Source: Actinomycetes bacterium (GTDB taxonomy: Bacteria; Actinomycetota; Acidimicrobiia; Acidimicrobiales; JAMCPL01). Taken from it: a DNA stretch of 23,008 bases. A program made the translations under genes and the position numbers. The DNA lies in NCBI GenBank assembly GCA_021846725.1, contig JAJZWK010000011.1:1-23008 (forward strand). The letters are read 5' to 3'. The notes beneath the pieces were generated by a model. It searched no databases. It saw nothing but the letters and a program-made list of their open reading frames with translations, and was not told the origin of the DNA. Each line of letters starts with the position of its first letter. The first letter of the stretch is position 1. Below are positions 8,255 to 15,754 of the stretch, in pieces.

Positions 8255-8287
8255 TAACAATGGTAATAATAATAACAATGGTAATAA
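8246..8287 (+). repeat. Three copies of a 12-nt stop-containing repeat over the pdxT stop
   Basis: CAATGGTAATAA occurs at 8246-8257, 8258-8269 and 8276-8287, with an extra TAATAA between copies two and three. The first copy contains the pdxT stop. Units of 12 and 18 nt keep the frame, so the pdxT frame is closed by eight TAA codons. Confidence 0.8.
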
Positions 8288-8319
8288 ATTGTTCAGAAAG
8301 GTAAGGTATATTTACTAGT

Positions 8320-9072
8320 ATGTCGGGGCATTCTAAGTGGGCAACTACCAAGCACCGCAAGGCTGCTGTGGACAAGGCTCGCGGAAAATTATTTGCAAAG
8401 TTGATCCGTCAGATAGAGGTAGCTGCCCGTGAGGGTGGGGGAGACGTAGACGTGAACGCTACCTTGAGAACGATGTACGAGAAAGCCCGAGCCGCTTCTG
8501 TCCCCATGGATACCATTGAGAGAGCTATAAAACGAGGAACCGGCGAATTGGAGGGGGTCCACTATGAGGCAATATCATATGAAGGGTATGGCCATGGTGG
8601 TGTTGCCATTGTCGTGGAGTGCCTTACGGACAATAAGAACCGTACCGGTGCAGATATACGAAGCATTTTTGGTAGGAACGGAGGATCCATGGCTGAACCG
8701 GGTTCGGTATTGTGGCAATTTGACAGGGTTGGCCAGATATATGTAGATGGATCTGTCGACGAAGATACGGTCATGATGGTAGTACTGGATGCAGGTGCCG
8801 AAGACGTAGTCAAAGATGACGATGGATGGTTGGTTACATGTCAGCCTGCACAACTCCAAGCTACGATCAAGGCGCTGAATAGCGCAAATATCGGAATAAA
8901 CTCAAACGAGTTGGCACTGGTAGCTTCCAATCCCATAAGCATTGAAGACGAGAGTGATGCCAGAAAAGTCATCAAACTGATAGAGGCTCTAGACGATCAC
9001 GATGATGTTCAAAACGTGTGGTCCAACTTTGACATTCCTGACAGTGTTCTTGCTGCAATAGACGAGCAATAG
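8320..9072 (+). CDS. yebC: YebC/PmpR (TACO1) family protein
   Basis: The 250-aa product starts MSGHSKWATTKHRKAAVDKARGKLFAKL, the hallmark of the family, and continues through YEKARAASVPMDTIERAIKRGTG, ECLTDNKNRT, IFGRNGGSMAEPGSVLWQF and a C-terminal LIEALDDHDDVQNVWSNFDI. Length matches the family (about 240-250). Members are described as transcriptional regulators or, like human TACO1 and recently studied bacterial proteins, as ribosome-associated factors that help translate difficult sequences; the sequence does not decide between them. The ATG at 8320 has AAGG 13 nt upstream and TATATT exactly 7 nt upstream, so a leaderless transcript is possible. In many actinobacteria ruvC follows yebC; here a Kdp-type kinase follows instead. 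Confidence 0.96.
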   Translation: MSGHSKWATTKHRKAAVDKARGKLFAKLIRQIEVAAREGGGDVDVNATLRTMYEKARAASVPMDTIERAIKRGTGELEGVHYEAISYEGYGHGGVAIVVECLTDNKNRTGADIRSIFGRNGGSMAEPGSVLWQFDRVGQIYVDGSVDEDTVMMVVLDAGAEDVVKDDDGWLVTCQPAQLQATIKALNSANIGINSNELALVASNPISIEDESDARKVIKLIEALDDHDDVQNVWSNFDIPDSVLAAIDEQ

Positions 9073-9213
9073 ACGAGTAATTATTAAAGAGGCTCAGCGG
9101 ATAGGTAGGTTGGATCAGGGAGTAGTTTATCCAGACAAGCAGGGCTAAGGCAGGGGGGATAATACTAGAGCAACGCGAAAGCGTATCAATCGCATATATA
9201 CTAAAATTTTACT
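9073..9213. other. Intergenic region with a GNRA-capped hairpin
   Basis: This 141-bp stretch has no credible ORF. It contains a short perfect hairpin ACGC-GAAA-GCGT at 9173-9184 about 17 nt before a candidate -10 box. I could not match it to a known riboswitch consensus, including the c-di-AMP ydaO type sometimes found upstream of potassium genes. Confidence 0.4.
9202..9207 (+). promoter_or_regulatory. Candidate -10 box for a leaderless kdp-type operon transcript
   Basis: TAAAAT at 9202-9207 is 6 nt from the ATG at 9214 and no Shine-Dalgarno is visible. This is the geometry of leaderless actinobacterial transcripts in which the A of ATG is +1. There is no recognisable -35 box. Confidence 0.45.
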
Positions 9214-11688
9214 ATGGCTTCACCTCATGTCGCTAAAGGAGAGTTGCGAATATATTTTGGAGCTGCTCCAGGTGTAGGAAAGACTTATGCGATGCTTAAC
9301 GAGGGTCGTCGTAGGCAGGAACGCGGTACTCATGTAGTCGCTGGTTGGATTAATGCTCGCCATCGTCCGGCTACAGAAGCACAGATTGAAGGACTGCGGA
9401 TAATACCTCCTTTGTATATCAATAAACCCTGTGGGAACCTAGGAGCTCATAGGGGTACAGAAGGCCGTATGGGTAGCATGAGTACAGAAAATCATGTAGA
9501 CGATCATGCGCAACAGGGACAGGATAGCTATTTGTATAGTAGTCATGATGGAATTGGTGAGGCCATGGACGTTCTTGCTATTCTCGAAGAATCACCGAAG
9601 GTAGTTCTTGTAGATGATCTGGCTGACGCCAATCCATCTGGATGTGAGAGGGTATCACGCTGGCAGGATGTCGAAGTATTACTTGAATCTGGCATAGATG
9701 TGATCAGTACTCTGAATGTGGATCGTCTCGAGTCGTTGGCTGATATGGTGTTCAAGATTACCGGTACAGTACCCGACAGCCTCATACCAGATAAAGTTGT
9801 TCGCGCTGCTGATCAGGTAGAGCTAATAGATATGACACCGCAAGCGTTGGTCAGGCGTCTTGCTCATGGCAACATATTCCCTGCAGAAGATATAGATATA
9901 TCGCTTGCTGGGTATTTTCGTCCTACGCGTCTTGCTGCATTGCGAGAGTTGGCACTGTTATGGGTAGCTGACAGGGTAGATGAATATGTCAGGAGATATG
10001 CTGAAGGAGACTCTTTTTATGGGGGATTTCAGGGCAAAGAGAGAGTGGTAGTTGCGGTTACCGGTGCAAGTGGTGGCGATCGGCTTATTCGGAGAGCAGC
10101 AAGGATGGCATCGAGGTCGAATGGTGAACTGGTAGCTGTACATGTATCACGAGATGATGGCGTAAAGAGTAGATCCATGGATAGACTTGAATCATTCAAG
10201 GAACTAACCATTAGATTGGGCGGTTCCTATCATGAAATCGCTGGTTCGAATGTTTCAAGTGCTTTGGTCAACTTTGTACGGGTACAGCGTGCAACGAGGT
10301 TGGTTCTAGGCGCCAGTCGCAGATCACGTATTTCAGAGGCATTATTTGGCTCAGTAATAAATGACCTGATTCGCAACTGTGCCGGAGAGGTGGACGTGAT
10401 GGTTATATCTCCCGGCTCTGGTGATGATGATAGTCGACACCCCGCTATCGACAAGGAGGGAAGGCGGCATCCGAGTACAACGGGGGATACTCATCGTCGC
10501 TTGTCAAAGCGGCCATTCTTTTCGCTGACCAGACATCCATCAACGTTGCCGGATGTATCAGAGCAGGTAAAAATCCTGGACGGCGCATTGGCGATTGTAC
10601 TCGATAATGACGATCCGGTACCGTCTGCTATGTGGCTATTCAGGAATACTTTACCTATTCGTGGTGTGTCGGTGGTCGTGGAAGATGGAGGAGGATATGA
10701 ATCCGCTGCACGATGGGGTGATGCCCCGAATTCACCTGACAGTAGTTCTGTAGCAATTCCCATTGGAAAGAGTAGATATGTGTGCCTGGCGGCAGACCGT
10801 GTAGACGACTCCGTTCAGCCCTTTCTGCATGCAATGTGTACACTACTTGGACTTGCTGTAGAGAAACGCGACAGAGTTCTCGACAGGTCAAAGATGAAGT
10901 TGGTGGAGGAGGGTGATAAGTTCCGCTCTGCACTATTATCCTCGGTATCGCATGATTTACGTACTCCGTTGGCATCGATCAAAGCAGCTGCGACAAGCTT
11001 GCTTGGCTTGGGTACGCTGGGTAATCCGGAAATAGCGAAAGAGCTGTTATTGACCATTGATACAGAGACCGATAGGTTGGATATGTTGGTGAGTAACCTG
11101 CTTGATATGAGTCGTCTGCAAACCGGTTCCATCAATGTGGATGTCATGCCTGTTGCATTGGAGGATATATTGCCAGGAGTGATGGATTATTTGAAAGACG
11201 ATTCCGGGAGAGTGGAGTTCAGGGTGAGTAGTAACGCGCAGGGTATCATGGCCGATCCTGTTTTATTGGAAAGAGTGATAGCAAATCTGTTACAAAATGC
11301 CCTTTCGTATTCAGGACAGGACAGTAAGGTGCTGCTTGAGGCTGGAGTTTCTGGTGGAGAGGGATATATTCGCGTGGTGGATTTTGGCCCTGGTATCGTA
11401 CCTAAGAAGCGAGATGAGGTATTCAGGCCATTTCAGCGGCTCAGTGATGTACCTAATGGAACGGGAGTAGGTTTGGGATTAGCGGTAGTCCGTGGTTTTG
11501 TGGAGTCTATGCATGGAGTAGTATCGTTACACGATACACCTGGGGGTGGCTGTACTGTCGAGATCGTCCTTCCTGTGTCGGAAGAGTTGCTCCAATCGGA
11601 ACATACTTCCACATCAAGGGAGGCCGTATCTCAACCAAGAGAATCAAGAGATACAACATTGGCACGACGGCAGGCTGCTGTAGAGTGA
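9214..11688 (+). CDS. Soluble KdpD-like sensor histidine kinase lacking the membrane domain
   Basis: The 824-aa protein has a KdpD N-terminal domain (about residues 10-265) with Walker A GAAPGVGKT (16-24), a universal-stress-protein-like domain (about 275-400), a polar linker, a short GAF-like region (about 455-560) and a histidine kinase core. The kinase has the H-box SHDLRTP (H580), N-box N695, DFGPG (D723) and GTGVGLGLAV. Standard KdpD has four transmembrane helices between the USP and GAF regions; I see no hydrophobic segment there, so this protein should be cytosolic. The usual Walker B block DELAHTN is degenerate (DDLADAN, D134-D135), and a Gly/Ser/His-rich insertion of about 40 residues precedes it. 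It probably phosphorylates the KdpE-like regulator, with which its gene overlaps by 4 nt (GTGA). Whether it senses potassium is unknown. Confidence 0.9.
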   Translation: MASPHVAKGELRIYFGAAPGVGKTYAMLNEGRRRQERGTHVVAGWINARHRPATEAQIEGLRIIPPLYINKPCGNLGAHRGTEGRMGSMSTENHVDDHAQQGQDSYLYSSHDGIGEAMDVLAILEESPKVVLVDDLADANPSGCERVSRWQDVEVLLESGIDVISTLNVDRLESLADMVFKITGTVPDSLIPDKVVRAADQVELIDMTPQALVRRLAHGNIFPAEDIDISLAGYFRPTRLAALRELALLWVADRVDEYVRRYAEGDSFYGGFQGKERVVVAVTGASGGDRLIRRAARMASRSNGELVAVHVSRDDGVKSRSMDRLESFKELTIRLGGSYHEIAGSNVSSALVNFVRVQRATRLVLGASRRSRISEALFGSVINDLIRNCAGEVDVMVISPGSGDDDSRHPAIDKEGRRHPSTTGDTHRRLSKRPFFSLTRHPSTLPDVSEQVKILDGALAIVLDNDDPVPSAMWLFRNTLPIRGVSVVVEDGGGYESAARWGDAPNSPDSSSVAIPIGKSRYVCLAADRVDDSVQPFLHAMCTLLGLAVEKRDRVLDRSKMKLVEEGDKFRSALLSSVSHDLRTPLASIKAAATSLLGLGTLGNPEIAKELLLTIDTETDRLDMLVSNLLDMSRLQTGSINVDVMPVALEDILPGVMDYLKDDSGRVEFRVSSNAQGIMADPVLLERVIANLLQNALSYSGQDSKVLLEAGVSGGEGYIRVVDFGPGIVPKKRDEVFRPFQRLSDVPNGTGVGLGLAVVRGFVESMHGVVSLHDTPGGGCTVEIVLPVSEELLQSEHTSTSREAVSQPRESRDTTLARRQAAVE

Positions 11689-12425
11689 ATACTCTGGTAG
11701 GCGAGTTGGGTGTGCAGGACACAGAAGGATCCAGAAAAGGCTCCAGTCAACGAGTGCTTCTGGTCGACGATGAGGTATCTTTTCTAAAGGCCTTAGGCAT
11801 TACTTTGAGGGCACATGGTTACCAGTTGGATCTTGCCGGTAGTGGAGATGAGGCGATTGCGCTGGCAGCTTCCAGGCACCCGGATTTGATTATTCTAGAT
11901 TTGGGATTGCCTGATACCGATGGTCTGCAGGTGTTGGCTGCTATTCGTGTATGGTCGAGTGTCCCGGTGCTTGTACTCTCAGCGCGTGATTCGGAGGGGG
12001 ATAAAGTTTTAGCTCTGGATCGCGGTGCTGACGATTATGTAACAAAGCCATTTGCGATAAACGAATTGCTGGCAAGGATGCGTGCGCTCTTGAGGCGTGC
12101 TGTATCTGTGCAAGAACCCCCCGGATGTGTCGAAACCGAACACTTCGTAATTGATCTGGCGGCTATGGAGGTGCGCGATCGTTCTGGAACTCATATCAGG
12201 CTTACTCCGACACAGTGGAAGATAGTCGAGATTCTTGCTCGTAACCACGGGTGTATTGTATCGCAACGTAAACTATTGAAAGAGGTGTGGGGTGACGAGT
12301 ACGATAAGGAGACAAACTACTTACGGGTGTTCATGACCCAGGTGCGTCATAAATTGGAGCCGGATCCTAGTAGGCCGAGATATTTTCATACCGAACCGGG
12401 TATAGGATATCGTTTTGTTCCATGA
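11685..12425 (+). CDS. kdpE: KdpE-like OmpR-family response regulator
   Basis: A 246-aa response regulator. The receiver domain (about 20-140) has the acidic pair D28-D29, phospho-acceptor D72 in LDLGLPDTDG, S99 and K121 in DDYVTKPF. The C-terminal winged helix (about 150-246) includes LTPTQWKIVEILARN and ends GIGYRFVP as OmpR/KdpE proteins do. The GTG start at 11685 overlaps the stop of the kinase gene (GTGA), implying translational coupling and a cognate pair. The first ~20 residues are an unconserved extension. Target genes are not visible: there is no kdpFABC in the window. Confidence 0.92.
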   Translation: MNTLVGELGVQDTEGSRKGSSQRVLLVDDEVSFLKALGITLRAHGYQLDLAGSGDEAIALAASRHPDLIILDLGLPDTDGLQVLAAIRVWSSVPVLVLSARDSEGDKVLALDRGADDYVTKPFAINELLARMRALLRRAVSVQEPPGCVETEHFVIDLAAMEVRDRSGTHIRLTPTQWKIVEILARNHGCIVSQRKLLKEVWGDEYDKETNYLRVFMTQVRHKLEPDPSRPRYFHTEPGIGYRFVP

Positions 12426-12544
12426 GTAGTCCTAGTGGCTTGCCCCGGCTTGTTTCGCAAATAATCATGAGTTCCAACCAGCCAGATGACACTTCTGACT
12501 TGCCGGATAATGTCGCGCTATTTGGGGGCAGACCATCAGGATGA
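12422..12544 (+). CDS. Uncharacterised 40-aa ORF overlapping both neighbours by ATGA
   Basis: An ATG at 12422-12424 sits inside the KdpE stop (ATGA, 12422-12425). The frame runs 40 codons to a TGA at 12542-12544 that overlaps the next start (ATGA, 12541-12544). The protein begins MSSPSGLPRLVSQ, has an internal ATG at codon 16 and ends FGGRPSG; it is polar, with Ser, Pro and Asp clusters and no membrane segment, so it is not a KdpF-like peptide. I do not recognise it. It may be a genuine small protein or mainly a translational bridge carrying ribosomes from kdpE to the second KdpD gene, which has only a distant G-rich stretch as a ribosome binding site. The double 4-nt overlap, matching the GTGA junction upstream, is the argument for it; no homology is known to me. 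Confidence 0.5.
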   Translation: MSSPSGLPRLVSQIIMSSNQPDDTSDLPDNVALFGGRPSG

Positions 12545-13818
12545 CCGGAGTAGATGCGGATATAGTTGTCGATATGGATGAAACAGTTGAAGTTGAATAT
12601 CACCCTGATGAAACGACTCATGTAGGAGGTGAGAACGAAGGAGCCGAAGTTGAATACGAGGTAGGCGGTGGTGAAGACATAGCATCACTGATCAATGCCA
12701 CATCTCCTGTTTTTGATCCCGAGAAGATTGAAGTGGCACCGGCAGGATCATTTCGTGTATACCTTGGTGCTGCACCAGGTGTCGGTAAGACCTGTGCCAT
12801 GTTGGACGAAGGCACTAGGCGTAAGACGAGAGGATCTGATGTTGTAATAGGTTTTGTTGAGACTCATGGACGGGAAAGAACTGCTGCATTGATGGATGGC
12901 CTCGAAGTAGTGCCACCCAAGATGGTCGAGTACAGAGGGAAACAACTTTACGAGATGGATACAGATGCCATCTTAAAACGGTCTCCAAAAGTAGCTCTTA
13001 TTGACGAACTTGCACACACCAATGTGCCCGGGTCGGGCATTCATGAGAAACGATGGCAGGACGTAATGCAGCTACTTGATGCTGGCATATCCGTTATTAC
13101 GACTGTGAATATACAGCATCTTGAAAGTATCGCCGATGCAGTGGAGCAGATGATAGGTATAAAAGTGCGAGAACGCGTGCCAGATTGGGTAGTGCGGAAA
13201 GCTGATCAGATAGAGCTGGTAGATTCCTCGCCAGACCAACTACGCAGGAGAATGTTGCACGGCAATATATACCCCAAGGAGCGAGTGCCATTGGCGCTGT
13301 CCAACTTCTTTAAGCGTGAGAATCTTACTGCCTTACGTGAACTGGCATTGAGGTTTGTAGCGGATGAGACAGAGGAGGAGATGCTTGCCTACCTCAAGAG
13401 TCGTGGTGGAGGGATACCGTGGGATACCGCAGAGCGCATTATGGTAGGAGTGACTGGTTCGCCTGGGTCTGACAATGTATTGCGCAGGGCTGCTAGAATG
13501 GCGGCAAGATCAAAGGCCGAGTTGCATGCTGTACATGTGGTTTCATCTGATGGATTGCGGCGTGATGATAGTCGTCTGGCTACACTGGAGGAACTGACTC
13601 GTGATCTTGGGGGAACTTGGACAGTGCTTAACTCAGATAATCCCGCTATGGCGATGGTAGAGTTTGCCCGTGAGAATCAGATTACCCAGATCGTATTGGG
13701 AGCCACGGGAAGAAGCCGTCTTGAAGAGATGCGACGGGGATCAATTATCCGAACTCTGCTGAAGGAGGCCGGGAACAGCGAAATAGACATCCATATTATC
13801 GCTAGAAAATCGCAGTAA
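12541..13818 (+). CDS. Stand-alone KdpD sensor plus USP domain protein (no kinase)
   Basis: The 425-aa protein has an acidic N-terminal extension (1-65), then a KdpD domain with intact Walker A GAAPGVGKT (76-84), intact Walker B and flanking motif DELAHTN (D155-E156) and RWQDVMQLLDAGI. A USP-like domain (about 300-420) follows, with VGVTGSPGSDNVLRRAARMAARSKAELHAVHV and VLGATGRSRLEE, and the protein then stops. There is no transmembrane, GAF or kinase part. It is clearly paralogous to the first two domains of the kinase two genes upstream, but retains the residues the kinase copy has lost. The ATG at 12541 is the first start after an in-frame TAA. It may be the ATP- or second-messenger-sensing half of a split KdpD, acting in trans on the kinase; that is inference. 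Confidence 0.9.
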   Translation: MTGVDADIVVDMDETVEVEYHPDETTHVGGENEGAEVEYEVGGGEDIASLINATSPVFDPEKIEVAPAGSFRVYLGAAPGVGKTCAMLDEGTRRKTRGSDVVIGFVETHGRERTAALMDGLEVVPPKMVEYRGKQLYEMDTDAILKRSPKVALIDELAHTNVPGSGIHEKRWQDVMQLLDAGISVITTVNIQHLESIADAVEQMIGIKVRERVPDWVVRKADQIELVDSSPDQLRRRMLHGNIYPKERVPLALSNFFKRENLTALRELALRFVADETEEEMLAYLKSRGGGIPWDTAERIMVGVTGSPGSDNVLRRAARMAARSKAELHAVHVVSSDGLRRDDSRLATLEELTRDLGGTWTVLNSDNPAMAMVEFARENQITQIVLGATGRSRLEEMRRGSIIRTLLKEAGNSEIDIHIIARKSQ

Positions 13819-13830
13819 TTTTCGACAGGA

Positions 13831-13860
13831 TTGGCATTACTCCCGGCATGTGGATATAAA
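13831..13860 (+). promoter_or_regulatory. Candidate promoter for korAB
   Basis: TTGGCA (13831-13836), an 18-nt spacer and TATAAA (13855-13860) lie in the 52-nt gap before korA. Initiation 7-8 nt downstream would start the transcript within 3-4 nt of the GTG at 13871, so the mRNA would be leaderless or nearly so. No Shine-Dalgarno is visible, in agreement. Confidence 0.5.
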
Positions 13861-13870
13861 ATAATAAATA

Positions 13871-15754
13871 GTGACAGAAACAACTACTCAGCACAGTATG
13901 AAGGAACTCGATCAGGTAGTTATCCGATTTGCGGGCGACTCTGGAGATGGTATGCAGCTTGCTGGCAACAGGTTCACCGTGGTTACGTCGCTTATTCCAA
14001 ATGACCTTGCTACGCTGCCTGATTTTCCGGCTGAGATAAGAGCCCCTGCTGGCACCGTTGCTGGTGTATCGAGTTTCCAGATTCATTTCTCTGATCACGA
14101 TATTTTAACTCCAGGAGATAAGCCGGATGTGCTGGTGGCCATGAATCCAGCTGCGTTAAAGGTGCATCTCTCCTCTCTGGTGCCTGGGGGGGTTATTCTT
14201 GCCAACGTGGATGCTTTCGACGAGCGGTCGCTTTCCAAGGCTGGATATAGCTCGAATCCTCTGGATGGCGATGAGCTCAACTCATATCGGGTGTACAGGA
14301 TTCCTATGACCAAGCTCACCTTGGAGGCATGTAAGGATGCCGGTGTAAAGCCACGTGATGCCGAAAGGTCAAAGAATTTCTTTGCATTGGGACTTGTGAG
14401 TTGGATGTATACAAGACCGATAGAGCCGACCATTGATTGGATCAAAAAGAGGTTTGCATCGAATGAATTGGTCAGGGAAGCCAATCTCAGATCGTTCAAG
14501 GCAGGCTATAATTTTGGTGAAACTGCCGAGCTGTTCGAATCTCAATATGAGGTGGCACCAGCAACGTTTCGTGGTGGTATCTATACTAGTGTCACAGGGA
14601 ATACTGCTTTGGCCTGGGGCCTCATTGCTGCGTCCAGATTGGCCAAGATGCCACTCTTTCTAGGTTCTTACCCTATTACTCCGGCTTCTGATATACTCCA
14701 TGAGCTTGCAAAGCTGAAAGAATTTGGAGTCAAGACATTTCAGGCTGAAGATGAGATTGCGGGGGCCGGATCTGCACTTGGAGCGGCGTTTGGTGGCAGC
14801 TTGGCAGTCACCACTACAAGTGGGCCGGGTATCGATTTAAAGGCTGAGACTATAGGGTTGGCAGCGCACCTAGAGTTGCCTATGGTCATAGTGGATATTC
14901 AGAGGGTAGGTCCATCTACCGGTATACCTACCAAGACTGAGCAGTCTGATCTTTCGGCGGTGGTGTACGGTCGTCATGGTGAAAGCCCTGTCCCGGTTGT
15001 TGCTGCTAGGTCCCCAAGCCATGCTTTTGAAGCGGCGATAGAGGCGTGCAGGATAGCGGTCAAGTACCGTACACCGGTTTACCTTCTCTCGGACGGCTAC
15101 ATCGCTAACAGTTCTGAGCCCTGGATGCTTCCTGATGTCAGCAAGATAGAGCCTATAGATCCCAACTTCCTGGAGGCCCCCAATCATGTGGATGATGAAG
15201 GTAAGTCTTCCTACTGGCCATATGTACGTGATCCTGAGACTTTTGCAAGACAATGGGCATTGCCTGGGACTCCGGGTATGGAGCACAGAGTCGGTGGGCT
15301 TGAACATCAAGACGGATCAGGTAGTGTGTCTTACGATCCATTGAACCATGAGAGGATGGTTCAGTTACGTCAGGCAAAGGTAGGAGCTATTGCAAAGGAT
15401 ATACCTCCGGTCGAACTCAATGACCCAGATGGTCCTGGTGGGGCCGATGTTTTGTTGGTGAGCTGGGGCTCTACTTATTCTGCAGTAATGGCGGGAGTGA
15501 AGAGAGTGCGGACCAGAGGTATGAAAGCTGCAATGGCTCACCTCATGTACCTGAACCCATTCCCCGCCAATCTCGGTGAGGTACTGAGTCACTATAGGAA
15601 GATATTGGTTCCCGAGATTAACTCTGGTCAGTTGTGCACTATGTTAAGGGCTGCCTATCTTGTTGATGCCCAATCCATTTCAAAGGTTCAGGGCCTACCA
15701 TTCAAGACGGCAGAGATTGAGGCTGCGATAATGGACGTGATAGATAATGACTGA
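13871..15754 (+). CDS. korA: 2-oxoglutarate:ferredoxin oxidoreductase, fused gamma-alpha subunit
   Basis: With KorB this would oxidatively decarboxylate 2-oxoglutarate to succinyl-CoA while reducing ferredoxin, an alternative to 2-oxoglutarate dehydrogenase. The 627-aa product has an N-terminal gamma domain (about 10-190) starting VIRFAGDSGDGMQLAG. The alpha domain (about 230-625) follows, with YPITPASDILHELA (from residue 267), TSGPG (316-320) and the CoA-pocket signature QRVGPSTGIPTKTEQSDL. This fused layout and length are those of mycobacterial KorA (Rv2455c). The start is GTG at 13871; korB overlaps the end by 8 nt. Related 2-oxoacid:ferredoxin oxidoreductases share the motifs, so the exact 2-oxoacid is inferred from overall similarity. 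Confidence 0.93.
   Translation: MTETTTQHSMKELDQVVIRFAGDSGDGMQLAGNRFTVVTSLIPNDLATLPDFPAEIRAPAGTVAGVSSFQIHFSDHDILTPGDKPDVLVAMNPAALKVHLSSLVPGGVILANVDAFDERSLSKAGYSSNPLDGDELNSYRVYRIPMTKLTLEACKDAGVKPRDAERSKNFFALGLVSWMYTRPIEPTIDWIKKRFASNELVREANLRSFKAGYNFGETAELFESQYEVAPATFRGGIYTSVTGNTALAWGLIAASRLAKMPLFLGSYPITPASDILHELAKLKEFGVKTFQAEDEIAGAGSALGAAFGGSLAVTTTSGPGIDLKAETIGLAAHLELPMVIVDIQRVGPSTGIPTKTEQSDLSAVVYGRHGESPVPVVAARSPSHAFEAAIEACRIAVKYRTPVYLLSDGYIANSSEPWMLPDVSKIEPIDPNFLEAPNHVDDEGKSSYWPYVRDPETFARQWALPGTPGMEHRVGGLEHQDGSGSVSYDPLNHERMVQLRQAKVGAIAKDIPPVELNDPDGPGGADVLLVSWGSTYSAVMAGVKRVRTRGMKAAMAHLMYLNPFPANLGEVLSHYRKILVPEINSGQLCTMLRAAYLVDAQSISKVQGLPFKTAEIEAAIMDVIDND

Noticed and set aside
9173..9184. Possible riboswitch (for example a c-di-AMP type) upstream of the Kdp-like operon.
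   Set aside because: Only one small GNRA hairpin is visible, it lies upstream of the likely transcript start, and I could not match any riboswitch consensus.
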